A stretch of 64,000 nucleotides of DNA from Gordonia westfalica. GTDB lineage: Bacteria; Actinomycetota; Actinomycetes; Mycobacteriales; Mycobacteriaceae. Of this stretch, positions 23,784 through 33,463 are shown in pieces. How positions within the stretch are numbered: position 1 is the stretch's first letter; every line of letters starts with the position of its first letter. The position numbers and the translations under genes are program-made. The stretch is from contig NZ_FNLM01000036.1 of assembly GCF_900105725.1 (NCBI RefSeq), forward strand, positions 1-64,000, written 5' to 3'. The notes under the pieces were generated by a model. It had not been told where the DNA came from. It did no database searches and saw nothing but the letters and a program-made list of their open reading frames with translations.

Positions 23784-26700
23784 CTACTTGTGGCCGGGCC
23801 GCTTCTTGCCGGCGGCGATGCCGAAGCCCTTGGCCTTCGACGCGCCGGTCTCGGCGATGGTCCGGGCTTCGCCCGAGCCGTTGCTCGACGGGGCCGGGAC
23901 CTCGGTCCCGTTCGTCTCGGCTGCCGGTGCTTCCGCTGCCGGTGCTTCCTCGACCGCCGGTGCCTCGGCAGGTGCCTCGGGTTCCGGGGCGGCCTCGGGA
24001 GCAGGGGCGGCGTCGGCCGGCGCTGCAGCAGGCCTCGGAGCGGCCTTGCTCGCGCCACCGGGGCGCTTCTTGCCGGCGGACATGCCGAAGCCCTTGGCCT
24101 TGGCCGGCTTCTCCTCGGTCAGTGCCGCGGCCGAACCGCCCTGGGGTGCCTCGGCTGCCGGGGCGGCGGCTTCGGCGACCGGTGCCTCGGCTGCCGGTGC
24201 CTCGGCTGCCGGCGCTGCTGCCGGAGCTTCTGCGGCCGGCTTGGGAGCGGCCTTGCCGATCCCGCCCGGACGCTTCTTGCCCGCGGACATGCCGAAGCCC
24301 TTGGCCTTGCCCGCGGTCGCTTCGGTAGCCGCAGCGACGGCGGTGGCCGACTCGGTGTCGGCGGTCGGAGCGGCATCGGGTGCGGACTCGGCCTCGGCGA
24401 CCTTGTTCTCGGCGGGAGCGGTCACACCGGCGTCGGCGGCCGCCGCGTTCGGGGTGGCCGCCTTCTGGCCGGGACGCTTGCCGGCGGCCATGCCGAAGCC
24501 CTTGGCCTTGCCCGGCTTCGCCTCGGCAGCAGGCGCCTCGGCCTTCACGGCCTCGGACGACTCGGCCTCCGCAGGCGCCGGCGCAGCCGAAGCGGCAGGC
24601 TTGCTCGCCGCACCCGGACGCTTGGCGCCACCCTTCATGCCGAAGCCCTTGGCTGCGGGCTTCGTCTCGGCAGGCGCCGCAGCGGTTGTCTCCGCGGCGG
24701 TCTCGGCCGGTGCAGCAGCCGCAGCACCCGGCTTCTTGCCGCCCTTCATGCCGAAGCCCTTCGACGCGGGCTTCTTCTCGGCGGGTGCGGCCTCGGGAGC
24801 CGGTGCAGCGGTCTTGGCCGCGGCGCCCGGCTTCTTGCCGCCCTTCATGCCCAGTCCGACCTTCGGCTTCGGAGCCGCCTCGGTGGTGGCCGTCGAGGTT
24901 GCCGCAGCAGCCGCGGGCACCTTCTCGGGCTCCGGTTCCGGTTCGGGCTCGGGAGCGGTCGGACGCGGTCCGAGGTAACGGCCACCGAGCTTGACCTCGG
25001 TCTTGCCACGCTTGACCGAGTCGAGCAGCAGCTGCGCGACGTCGACGACCTCGACCTTGCCCTCGGCCTCGGTGCCGCTGGTCCGTGCGGTCACACCGTC
25101 GGTCAGCATCACGCGACAGAACGGGCAGCCGGTGGCGACCTTCTTGACCTGCTCACCGGAGGAGATGTCGCCGAGGGTGTCGAGCGCCTCGTCGACCCGG
25201 TCGATGTTGATGCGCTTGCCGATCTGCTCTTCCATCCACATGCGGGCGCCACCGGCACCACAGCACATGGACCGTTCGCCGTGACGCGGCATCTCGGTGA
25301 GAGTCGATCCGGCCGCACCCATCAGTTCGCGAGGTGCGTCGTAGACCTTGTTGTGGCGGCCCAGGTAGCAGGGGTCGTGGTAGGTCACGTCCTCGCTGAT
25401 CGGAGCGACCGGCACGAGGCGCTTCTCCCGGACGAGCCGGTTGAGCAGCTGCGTGTGGTGGACGACCTCGTACTTGGCGCCCAGCTGCGGGTATTCGTTG
25501 CCCAGCGCGTTGAAGCAGTGCGCACAGGTGACGACGACCTTCTTGCGCTGCTCGGGCGCGGTCGAGAAGACCTCGCCGAGCATCTCGATGTTCTGCTGCG
25601 CGAGCATCTGGAAGAGGAACTCGTTGCCCGCGCGTCGTGCGGAGTCACCGGTACAGGTCTCGCCCTCGCCGAGGACCATGAAGTTGACCGCGGCCATGTC
25701 GAGGAGCTCGGCGACAGCCTTGGTGGTCTTCTTCGCGCGGTCTTCGTAGGCGCCGGCGCAACCGACCCAGAAGAGGTACTCGAAGCCCTCGAACGACTCG
25801 ACGTCCTTGCCGAAGACCGGGATGTCGATGTCCATCTCGTCGATCCAGGCGGTACGCGCGGAGGCGTTCTGGCCCCAGGGGTTGCCCTTGTTCTCGAGAT
25901 TCTTGAACATGCCGGCCAGCTCGGTCGGGAAGTCCGACTCGATCAGGACCTGGTAGCGGCGCATGTCGAGGATGTGGTCGACGTGCTCGATGTCGACCGG
26001 GCACTGCTCGACGCAGGCACCACAGGTGGTGCAGCTCCACAGGGTCTCGGTGTCGATGACCGCGCCGAGTTCTTCGGGATCGAATTCGCCGTCAGCCGAC
26101 TCGATGCCGTTGCCGCCGCCGATCTTGCCCTTCGACTCGCCGACGAGCTTGCGGGCGGCCTCCGCGCGAGCGGCCTCGGGGATCGCGTTGAGCTTGGCCT
26201 CGTCGACGTTGCCGTCGGCGTCGACCAGGCCGACCTCGTCGCCGCCCATGTCCTTGCGGCCACCGGCCAACAGGTACGGGGCCTTGGCGTTGCCGTGGTC
26301 GCGCAGCGACATGATGAGCAGCTTCGGCGACAGCGGCTTGCCGGTGTTCCAGGCCGGACACTGCGACTGGCAGCGGCCACACTCGGTACAGGTGCTGAAG
26401 TCGAGCCAGCCCTTCCACGAGAAGTCCTCGATCTTGCCCGCACCGAACGCGTCGACGTCGGGGTCGGCGGTCTCCATGTCGAGGACCTTGCCCTGGCTCA
26501 TCATCGGCTTGGCCGCACCGAGGGCGACGCCACCGTCGGTCTCACGCTTGAAGTAGATGTTGAAAAACGCCGAGAAGCGGTGCCATGCCACGCCCCAGTC
26601 GGTGTTCAGGCCGACGACGGCCAGCCACACCATGCCGCTCATCAGCTTTATGACCGCGAAGATCGACACGAGGGTCGGCGAGGCCGGGAGGATCTTCGCC

Positions 26701-27284
26701 ACCTGCATGGTGAAGAAGTCGGAGTATGCGTTGGCGTGGCCGTACGTCGCGATCTTCGATGCCTTCACGAGGATCATGCCCAGGCCCTCGAGCAGGACGA
26801 CGGCCTCGACGAAGTAGGCCGCGCCGAATCGCGATCCCGAGAACCGCGACAGTCGCTCGGGCACACGCGGATGGTTCATCTGACGGATGACGATCAGGAC
26901 CATGATGCCCACGACGGTGCCGATGCCCAGCAGCTCGTCCCACAGATGCCACGCGAAGGTGTCGCCGAAGACGGGCCAGTGGAACTTCGGGTCGATCGAC
27001 TGGCCGTAGGCCTCGAACCAGAGGAGGGCGCCGCCCATGAAGCCGATCATGACCAGCCAGTGGGCCCAGCCGACCGAACGGAATTTCACCATTCGGGTGT
27101 GCGCGATGAATTCCTTGATCATCGTCGTCAGTCGGGGGATGACCGGCCAGAAGCGGGAACTGTCGACCTTCTGGCCGAGTTTGATGGTGCGGAACATTCG
27201 CACCACTCCGCCGAGGAACAGGTACCAACAGAAGAGGCTGATCACCGCTGCTGTGGTGCCGATGGCAATCGTCGTGGCTGTCAC
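23784..27284 (-). CDS. Membrane Fe-S oxidoreductase (HdrD/GlpC-like, Rv0338c type) with long repeat tail
   Basis: 1166 residues. The N-terminal membrane domain (about 1-250) has roughly five helices, of the haem b/quinone-linked NarI-like type. Two [4Fe-4S] ferredoxin motifs follow (CTECGRCQSQCP near 295, CTTCGACVEQCP near 418), then two CCG cysteine-rich domains (CAHCFNALGNEYP, DPCYLGRHNK, MCCGAGGARM). This is the core of heterodisulfide-reductase-like proteins that move electrons between quinones and thiols. The M. tuberculosis homologue is reported essential. The last 375 residues are Ala/Pro/Glu-rich with seven copies of a KGFGM-x2-GKKRPG motif, ending in one at the C-terminus. This tail is much longer than I would expect for the family. 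Confidence 0.88.
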   Translation of the reverse strand: MTATTIAIGTTAAVISLFCWYLFLGGVVRMFRTIKLGQKVDSSRFWPVIPRLTTMIKEFIAHTRMVKFRSVGWAHWLVMIGFMGGALLWFEAYGQSIDPKFHWPVFGDTFAWHLWDELLGIGTVVGIMVLIVIRQMNHPRVPERLSRFSGSRFGAAYFVEAVVLLEGLGMILVKASKIATYGHANAYSDFFTMQVAKILPASPTLVSIFAVIKLMSGMVWLAVVGLNTDWGVAWHRFSAFFNIYFKRETDGGVALGAAKPMMSQGKVLDMETADPDVDAFGAGKIEDFSWKGWLDFSTCTECGRCQSQCPAWNTGKPLSPKLLIMSLRDHGNAKAPYLLAGGRKDMGGDEVGLVDADGNVDEAKLNAIPEAARAEAARKLVGESKGKIGGGNGIESADGEFDPEELGAVIDTETLWSCTTCGACVEQCPVDIEHVDHILDMRRYQVLIESDFPTELAGMFKNLENKGNPWGQNASARTAWIDEMDIDIPVFGKDVESFEGFEYLFWVGCAGAYEDRAKKTTKAVAELLDMAAVNFMVLGEGETCTGDSARRAGNEFLFQMLAQQNIEMLGEVFSTAPEQRKKVVVTCAHCFNALGNEYPQLGAKYEVVHHTQLLNRLVREKRLVPVAPISEDVTYHDPCYLGRHNKVYDAPRELMGAAGSTLTEMPRHGERSMCCGAGGARMWMEEQIGKRINIDRVDEALDTLGDISSGEQVKKVATGCPFCRVMLTDGVTARTSGTEAEGKVEVVDVAQLLLDSVKRGKTEVKLGGRYLGPRPTAPEPEPEPEPEKVPAAAAATSTATTEAAPKPKVGLGMKGGKKPGAAAKTAAPAPEAAPAEKKPASKGFGMKGGKKPGAAAAAPAETAAETTAAAPAETKPAAKGFGMKGGAKRPGAASKPAASAAPAPAEAESSEAVKAEAPAAEAKPGKAKGFGMAAGKRPGQKAATPNAAAADAGVTAPAENKVAEAESAPDAAPTADTESATAVAAATEATAGKAKGFGMSAGKKRPGGIGKAAPKPAAEAPAAAPAAEAPAAEAPVAEAAAPAAEAPQGGSAAALTEEKPAKAKGFGMSAGKKRPGGASKAAPRPAAAPADAAPAPEAAPEPEAPAEAPAVEEAPAAEAPAAETNGTEVPAPSSNGSGEARTIAETGASKAKGFGIAAGKKRPGHK

Positions 27285-27522
27285 GGGCGCGTACCGGCCT
27301 TTCGTCTAGGTCGTCCGACACCGGAGGAAGCGCACAGAGTGCGCAGGGCTGTCCCCGCGGAGCGGTGTACTACAGGTAACCGTAATTCTTCACGCCGTCG
27401 GCGCGTTGCCAAGGTTGGCCTAATTATTGCTGGTCTATCTCACACCGAATGATACTCGCGAGTAACTTACTGTCGAGTCAGGGTGTGGAGGATCCCACTC
27501 CGTCGCCGCGGCCGTCCGGGCG

Positions 27523-28896
27523 TCAGCTGACCCGGGCCACCTTCTCCAGCTCCTCGAGTGCCGTGTCGAGGTGTGTCAGCAGCCGCTGCAGGCTCGGGAC
27601 CTGCGCACGTGCCCCGATCAGGCCGAAGTTGATGTGTTCGGCCGTGCTCGTCACGGTGATGTTCAGCGCGAGACCCTCCATCGCGATCGACACCGGATAG
27701 AGGCCGTCGAGACGTGCGCCGTTCCAGTACAGCTCGGTCGACGGTCCCGGCACGTTGCTGATGATGATGTTGAACTGCTGCGGGACGTACTGCACGAAAC
27801 CGGGGACGGTGGCGAAGGCGAGTGGCGCGAAGTTGGCTGCACCCAGGGCGAGCGCCTGCAAGGGCTTGAGCCCGCGGACGACGTCCTTGGCCTGACGGGC
27901 GGACGAGACGAGTGAGTTGAGCCGGCGTTCGGGGTCGGGCTGATCGGTGGCGAGGTCGACCATGATCGCCGTCACGGCGTTGCCGTCGGTGTCCCCGTCG
28001 GTGTGCATCGACACGGGCACGGCGGCGATCAGCGAGGAATCGGGCAGGGCGTCCTGATCGATCAGGTACGACCGGAGCGCGCCCGAACACATCGCGACTA
28101 CGACGTCGTTGAGGGTGATGTCCATCGAGTCGGAGATCGCGCGCAGACGGTCGAGTTCCCACTGCTGGGCGGCGAACCGGCGTGCGCTGCCGATCGCCAC
28201 GTCGAGGATGGTCCGCGGGGCGCGGGGTACCGGCGGTACGAAGCCGGGTTCGCGGATTCCGGCGATGGCGACCCTGGCCGCCGCCGGTCCGAGCCCGGCC
28301 ACCTGGAGGCCCGCGTCGGCGATCCCGGAGATCCGCGAGCGCAACGTAGGCGCCGGTCGTGGGCGCTTCTTCTCGACGAGGGCGGGATCCCACGGTGCCG
28401 ATCCGGACCGGTCGTCGGGGTCGGGCGAGAGCATGCGTTGTAGCAGACGAAGCGCCGACACCCCGTCGACGATGGAGTGGTGGATCTTGCTGTAGATCGC
28501 GAGGCGGCCGTCGTCGAGGCCCTCGATGACGTGGATCTCCCACATCGGCCGGAACCGGTCGAGCAGGGTGCCGTGGTTCAGCGATACGTAGCGCAGCAAC
28601 TCGCGGATGCGACCCGGACGCGGAAGCACCGCGCGCCGAACGTGATAGTCGAAGTCGATCTCGGCGTCGTGGGTCCAGGCGACGTTGCCGAGGATGGTGA
28701 CCGGCGACGCCGGGCGCTTGCGGAAGTGGGGGTGGATCTCGCGGCAGGAGGAGAAGGCGGCGATGACCTCCTCGGCGAGGTCGGCCGATGACTGACCCTC
28801 CCGCGGCACGAACAACTGCAACCCGCCGACGTGCATCGGCTGCTCGCGCGTCTCGGCCAGCAGGAATATCGACGAGGTCACCGGCATGTACTGCAT
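27523..28896 (-). CDS. Wax ester synthase / diacylglycerol acyltransferase (WS/DGAT)
   Basis: 457 residues, the usual length. The acyltransferase motif is HHSIVDG (139-145), and a second conserved PLW-like region is replaced by FIIISNVPGP-type sequence (NIIISNVPGPSTELY). Typical WS/DGAT proteins start, as here, MxYMPVTSSIFLLAETRE. It esterifies fatty acyl-CoA with diacylglycerol or fatty alcohols, making storage triacylglycerol or wax. It is transcribed leftward, alone. The 129 bp between its start and the IS630 element hold its promoter. The 238 bp after it contain an ACTCGCGAGT palindrome near 27455 and no gene. Confidence 0.9.
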   Translation of the reverse strand: MQYMPVTSSIFLLAETREQPMHVGGLQLFVPREGQSSADLAEEVIAAFSSCREIHPHFRKRPASPVTILGNVAWTHDAEIDFDYHVRRAVLPRPGRIRELLRYVSLNHGTLLDRFRPMWEIHVIEGLDDGRLAIYSKIHHSIVDGVSALRLLQRMLSPDPDDRSGSAPWDPALVEKKRPRPAPTLRSRISGIADAGLQVAGLGPAAARVAIAGIREPGFVPPVPRAPRTILDVAIGSARRFAAQQWELDRLRAISDSMDITLNDVVVAMCSGALRSYLIDQDALPDSSLIAAVPVSMHTDGDTDGNAVTAIMVDLATDQPDPERRLNSLVSSARQAKDVVRGLKPLQALALGAANFAPLAFATVPGFVQYVPQQFNIIISNVPGPSTELYWNGARLDGLYPVSIAMEGLALNITVTSTAEHINFGLIGARAQVPSLQRLLTHLDTALEELEKVARVS

Positions 28897-29022
28897 TCAC
28901 ACTCTTTTCCACGGTGGTCCGGGTACGCGTCGGGCTGAGCGCAGCAGGTCACCCAAGTATCGGCCCGGGGCCATCGCCGGCGGCATCGAATGGGCATCTT
29001 TGGGTGAGATGCGTTCGTACAC

Positions 29023-30114
29023 CTAGTGTCCTGAGTCATTAATTCGTGTGCAGTAGTGGGCGATGGAGTCGAGGATCTGGTCAGCGGTCTTGACCCACAC
29101 GTAGGGGCGGGGGTTGTCGTTCCAGGTCTCGATCCACGCTCTGATGTCGGCATTGAGTGCTCGTACGGTGCGGTGGGTGGAGCGTTGGAGTTTCTTGGTG
29201 GTCAGTTCGGCGAACCAGCGTTCGACGAGGTTCATCCAGGATGAGCTGGTGGGGGTGAAGTGGACAACAAACCGCGGGTGCGCGGTCAGCCATCGCTTGA
29301 CCGCGGGTGTCTTGTGGGTGGAGGCATTGTCCATGACCAGGTGGACGTCGAGCTCGTCGGGTACCTCGGCGTCGATCTTGCGGAGGAATCCGATGAATTC
29401 CGTTGCGCGATGCCGTGAGTGAAGCGAACCGATGACTTTGCCCGACGCGATGTCCAACGCCGCGTACAGGCTGGAGGTGCCGTTGCGCACGTAGTCGTGG
29501 CTGGCCCGTTGCGGGGTGCCCGGGAGCATGGGAAAGATCGGCTGGGTGCGATCGAGCGCTTGGATCTGGGTCTTCTCGTCAACGCAGAGCACCAGGGCAC
29601 GTTCGGGTGGGTTCATGTAGAGCCCGACGACGTCGCGGACCTTTTCGGTGAACATGGGATCTTTCGACAGCTTCCACGAATCCTGTTTGTGTGGAGCCAA
29701 TCCGAACGCTCTCCATACACGCGAAACAGTTGACTGCGACATGTCGAGATGCTCAGCCATCGACCGAGTCGACCAGTGTGTCGCATTCTTCGGAGTGGTC
29801 TCGAGAGTTGCGGTGATCAGGTCTTTGATCTGCTCGTCGCCGACGGTTCGAGGTCGCCCGGGCCGGGGTTCGTCGAGCAACCCCTCGCAGCGGTGCTCGA
29901 CGAACCGGCCTCGCCATCGCCGCACGGTACCTCGGTTGAGGCCGAGTCGTTGTGCCACTTCGGTATTCGACCCGCCATCTGCGGCAGCGAGAACGATTCG
30001 TGATCGCATCGCCAAACCCGAGGCCGTCGTTCGCCGACGCGCCCACCCTTCGAGCTCACGGCGCTCGTCATCGGTCAGAACAATATCCACTGCTCGCGGA
30101 CCCCGGGTTGCCAT
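29023..30114 (-). CDS. IS630-family transposase
   Basis: 363 residues from ATG 30114 (MATRGPRAVD). The N-terminal helix-turn-helix repeats (EVAQRLGLNRGTVRRWRGRF, SMAEHLDMSQSTVSRVW) are followed by a DDE domain: Asp in LVLCVDEKTQ, Asp in HLVMDNASTHKT, Glu in SSSWMNLVERWF. No frameshift is present, so it looks active. The stop codon TAG is partly formed by the TA target copy at the element edge, so the last residues (INDSGH) are encoded by the terminal repeat. Confidence 0.95.
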   Translation of the reverse strand: MATRGPRAVDIVLTDDERRELEGWARRRTTASGLAMRSRIVLAAADGGSNTEVAQRLGLNRGTVRRWRGRFVEHRCEGLLDEPRPGRPRTVGDEQIKDLITATLETTPKNATHWSTRSMAEHLDMSQSTVSRVWRAFGLAPHKQDSWKLSKDPMFTEKVRDVVGLYMNPPERALVLCVDEKTQIQALDRTQPIFPMLPGTPQRASHDYVRNGTSSLYAALDIASGKVIGSLHSRHRATEFIGFLRKIDAEVPDELDVHLVMDNASTHKTPAVKRWLTAHPRFVVHFTPTSSSWMNLVERWFAELTTKKLQRSTHRTVRALNADIRAWIETWNDNPRPYVWVKTADQILDSIAHYCTRINDSGH

Positions 30115-30157
30115 TCCCCAGTCTATCAACCGAATGACAATTAATGACTCAGGACAC
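29026..30157. mobile_element. IS630-family insertion sequence, 1132 bp
   Basis: The ends are GTGTCCTGAGTCATTAATT and its complement, about 19 bp. The TA target is duplicated at 29024-29025 and 30158-30159. Removing the element restores ACACCTAGGTTGTAC, so it entered a CTAG, as expected of IS630/Tc1-type elements. It separates the WS/DGAT gene from the SanA-like gene, within 10 bp of the latter's start. Confidence 0.95.
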
Positions 30158-30169
30158 TAGGTTGTACAC

Positions 30170-30760
30170 GTGAGGTCAGCAGCTCGTCTCGTCGTGCCGG
30201 TGCTGTTGGTGGTCGTCGAACTGTGGATCACCGTCGCGGCCACGTGGATGTACGCCGTGTCGGCAGGCCGGGTCCTCGACGGGGGTCAGGTGCCGTCGCG
30301 GTCGACGCTGCTGGTGCTCGGTTCGCTGGTGGAGGACGGGACTCCCGGCGACTATGTGCGCGGGCGACTGGACACGGCGTCGGCGTTGTATCGCGACGGG
30401 CGTGTCGACCGAATCATCAATTCCGGCAACGGTTCTCCCGAAGCCGGTGATGAGCCGGCGGCGATGCGGAGCCATCTCGAGACAGAGGGTGTGCCGGCGC
30501 GGGTGATCGTCGACGACCCCTTGGGTCTCGACACCGCGGCGAGTTGTCGTCGTGCGCGGGAGGTGTTCGGTGTGAGTTCGCTGATCATCGTGACGCAGGA
30601 CTTCCACCTGTCGCGCGCCATCGCGCTGTGTCGTGGCGAGGGGGTCGATGCGCGCGGTATTGCAGCCGAATGTGATTGCCCGTCATGGACATTGATCCGC
30701 AACCACATCCGCGAGACGGTGTTCGCGGGACCGAAGGCGGTGCTGAGTCGTGTCGGCTGA
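30170..30760 (+). CDS. SanA/YdcF-like membrane protein (DUF218)
   Basis: 196 residues from GTG 30170. An N-terminal membrane helix (about 6-30) is followed by a DUF218 domain: TLLVLGSLVEDGTP, LDTASALYRDGRVDRIINSG, TASCRRAREVFGVSSLIIVTQDFHLSRA. Family members (SanA, ElyC, YdcF) affect envelope integrity and peptidoglycan or lipid-carrier metabolism, and the enzymatic activity is not defined. The IS630 insertion 10 bp upstream has replaced its native promoter region, so expression may depend on the IS or be lost. Confidence 0.8.
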   Translation: MRSAARLVVPVLLVVVELWITVAATWMYAVSAGRVLDGGQVPSRSTLLVLGSLVEDGTPGDYVRGRLDTASALYRDGRVDRIINSGNGSPEAGDEPAAMRSHLETEGVPARVIVDDPLGLDTAASCRRAREVFGVSSLIIVTQDFHLSRAIALCRGEGVDARGIAAECDCPSWTLIRNHIRETVFAGPKAVLSRVG

Positions 30761-30817
30761 GACCCGCGCGTGCGGCGCGCCGCCCGAAACTCGAGTCCCG
30801 TGGATCAGCGTTACGGC

Positions 30818-30836
30818 TTCGGTTAGGCTAACCAGG
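30818..30836 (+). promoter_or_regulatory. IdeR/DtxR-type iron box
   Basis: TTCGGTTAGGCTAACCAGG holds the palindromic core GGTTAGGCTAACC of the IdeR consensus. It is 51 bp before the start of the iron-binding lipoprotein gene. Iron-loaded IdeR would repress the transporter. Confidence 0.8.
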
Positions 30837-30886
30837 TCCGATTGACGGCCACCGCGACAGGAATGGCCGGGAGAAAGCGGGAGCGC

Positions 30887-31912
30887 ATGCAGACCACCAG
30901 CCTGATCCGACGAGCGATTGCGACGGCCGGGGCCGCGCTGATCGCCACGAGCGTCCTCGCCGCCTGCACCGGGAGTGACTCGTCCGGAGACGACGAGACC
31001 CTCATCCTGTATTCAGGCCGCTCGGAATCCCTGGTGGGGCCGCTCGTCGAGCGCATCGGCGGAACCATCCCGGTGACCGCCGCCTACGACAAGAAGGCCG
31101 CGCAGATCCTCGAGGAGGGTGATCGCTCGCCCGCGGACCTCTTCTTCGCCCAGGACGCGGGTGAGCTGGGCGCACTGGCCGACGCCGGCTTGCTCGAACC
31201 GCTACCCGCGGACATCGTCGAGACCGTCCCCGATGCCTACCGCTCCGGGACCGGCTCCTGGACCTCCACCTCGGCTCGCTCGCGGGTCCTGATCTACGAC
31301 CCGCGGCAGCTGTCCTCCGATGACCTGCCCGCCGGGATCGACGGTCTGCTCACCCCGGAGATGCGCGGCAAGGTCGGATACGCGCCGACGAACGCGTCGT
31401 TCAAGTCCTTCGTCACCGCACTCAGATTGACCCGCGGTGAGGACGGGGCCCGAGACTGGCTCACCGCATTTCTCGCGAACGACCCCAAGTCCTTCGAAGG
31501 GAACGGTCCGATCGTCGAGGCGGTCAACAACGGGCAGCTCGCCGCAGGTCTGACCAACCATTACTACTGGGTCCAGGAAGTCCAGGAGAAGGGCCTCGAG
31601 AACGTACCGGGGCGACTGCACTTCTTCTCCGACCAGGACCCGGGTGCCCTGGTGAACGTGGGTGCGATCGGTGTACTGAAGACCGCGGGTGACAAAGAGG
31701 CGGCGTTCGATTTCATCCGACAACTCCACACACCCGAAACCCAGACCTATTTCGCGACCGAGGTCGGGGAGTACCCGGTGATCGGCGACGAACCGCTCCC
31801 GGTCGAAGGACTTCCGACGCTGAATCAGCTGTCGCCGCCGAAGATCACGCTCGACGAGCTCGCCGACGTGTCCGGCACCGACAAGCTGCTCAACGAGGTC
31901 GGCGCTGTCTGA
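30887..31912 (+). CDS. Ferric iron ABC transporter, substrate-binding lipoprotein
   Basis: 341 residues from ATG 30887. An earlier start at 30842 is unlikely, because the signal peptide begins at MQTTSLIRR. The lipobox ends at Cys27 (SVLAAC). The mature protein is FbpA/Fut-like: LILYSGRSESLVGPLVERI, ADLFFAQDAGELGALADAG, AAGLTNHYYW. The paired Tyr residues of HYYW are the typical ferric-iron ligands. It delivers iron to the permease and ATPase encoded downstream. Controlled by the iron box. Confidence 0.9.
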   Translation: MQTTSLIRRAIATAGAALIATSVLAACTGSDSSGDDETLILYSGRSESLVGPLVERIGGTIPVTAAYDKKAAQILEEGDRSPADLFFAQDAGELGALADAGLLEPLPADIVETVPDAYRSGTGSWTSTSARSRVLIYDPRQLSSDDLPAGIDGLLTPEMRGKVGYAPTNASFKSFVTALRLTRGEDGARDWLTAFLANDPKSFEGNGPIVEAVNNGQLAAGLTNHYYWVQEVQEKGLENVPGRLHFFSDQDPGALVNVGAIGVLKTAGDKEAAFDFIRQLHTPETQTYFATEVGEYPVIGDEPLPVEGLPTLNQLSPPKITLDELADVSGTDKLLNEVGAV

Positions 31913-33463
31913 CGGTCTGACCCGCGCGTCGTCTCGTCCCGGCCGGACCATCCGGTCGGGACGAGCGCTGCTGGGGTTCGTCAGCGTCATCATCGCCCTG
32001 TTCCTCGTCACCCCGCGATCTACCTGGTCGTCCGGGTGGCGGGAATCGGGGGCGATGAGGCCCTGGCGTACCTGTTCCGGCCGCGAACGGGGCAACTCCT
32101 CTGGCGGACGACGCAACTCGCGGTCATCGTGACCGTTGCCTCGATCCTGCTGGGCGTCGGATCGGCGTGGTGCGTGACCCGTGGGATCCGCCGCGGGCGC
32201 CCCGTCGTCATCGCCTTGCTCGCTGCGCCCCTTGCCATCCCGTCGTATGTGTCCGGATTCGTGTGGACGCGCCTGGTTCCGGGATTCGAGGGCCTCTGGG
32301 CTGCGGCGCTCGTGCTGACGCTGGCCTGTTATCCCCTTGTCATGCTGCCCACCCTGGCGGTGCTCAGCGGGACCGGGCGCACCGACGAAGACGCCGCGCG
32401 AACGCTCGGCTGTGGTCCCGTGACGGCGTTCGTGCGGGTGACCCTGCCGCGCATCCGAACCGTGATCGTCGCCGGCGGACTGCTGGTCGCGTTGTACGCG
32501 ATCAGCGACTTCGGCGGGCCTGCCATCGTCCGGTTCGAGCCCTTCACGGTCGGAATCTACAACGCCTACAACGGAACCCTGGATCGCTCCGTCGCCGCCC
32601 TGTACGGGCTGGTGCTCGCGCTGATAGCGGTGGTGCTCGCCCTCGCCGAACGGCACGTGCGGCGCGACGTCGACTCCGGCGTCACCCCTCGGCGGGCCCG
32701 GACGGCCCACGACCGACTGCCGGCCTGGGCCTTCGTGATCGTGACCGTCGGCGTCGGCGTCGTGGTCCCGGTCGCCGGCCTGGTGAACGAGATCCGCGAG
32801 TCGCGTCGGCTCGGGTTCGACGGCCTCGGTGAGTTGCTGGCCTGGGTCGGCCCGTTCACGAAAACGACGATGATCCTGTCGGTACAGGCGGCGATCGTCA
32901 TCGCGGTTCTGGCTCTCCCCCTGGCGTTCTTCGTATCCCGGCCTCGGACGAGGACCGGTGACACCGTCGAGGTGGTGTCCTACCTCGGCTACACACTGCC
33001 CGGCGTGACGGTCGCGTTGTCGATGGTGTTCCTGGGGACCCGGGTCTTTCCCGACTACTACCTCTCCGCGACGATGCTCATCGCGACCTACGCGGTGCTG
33101 TTCCTGCCCGTGTGTCTCGGGCCGGTTCGATCCGGGGTCGACGCGATCCCGCCGCAGGTGGCCGATGTGTCGCGCACCCTGGGCGCGGGTCCGCTGGCCA
33201 CCGCCGTCCGCGTCCGGTTGCCGCTGGTGATGCCTTCCGTGCTGGCCGGTGCCGCACTGGCGTTTCTGTCGGTGGCCAAGGAGCTCCCCGCCACCCTGAT
33301 GCTCGCTCCGATCGGTACGCGGACGCTCGCCACCGACATGTGGAGTCTCAACAATGATCTGAACTATGGGCGGGCCGCAGTCCTCGGCCTGGTTCTGATC
33401 ATCGTCGCGTCGGTACCGACCGCGGCACTGTCCACCCTGTTCGGAAGGGGCGTGAGCCGATGA
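31905..33463 (+). pseudogene. Ferric iron ABC permease, frameshift near 32017 (possible sequence error)
   Basis: From 32036 (GTG) an open frame of 475 residues encodes two fused permease modules of the FbpB type, about 10-11 helices, with two EAA-like loops (DAARTLGCGPVTAFVRVTLPR and VSRTLGAGPLATAVRVRLPL). The first membrane helix lies upstream in another frame (LGFVSVIIALFLVTP), joined by ACCCCGCGATC, which would read through if one base were added (CCCCGGCG). No start codon is evident for that upstream part, which begins in the stop region of the lipoprotein gene. A truncated but functional start at 32036 is possible. Confidence 0.7.

Noticed and set aside
27410..27440. Second IdeR-type box upstream of the Fe-S reductase
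   Set aside because: ATTAGGCCAACCT matches only part of the consensus and is not a dyad.
23190..27452. Long rightward reading frame of 1420 codons opposite the Fe-S reductase
   Set aside because: It is the antisense shadow of a high-GC gene with clear Fe-S motifs; it also runs across the neighbouring gene boundary and has no domain pattern.
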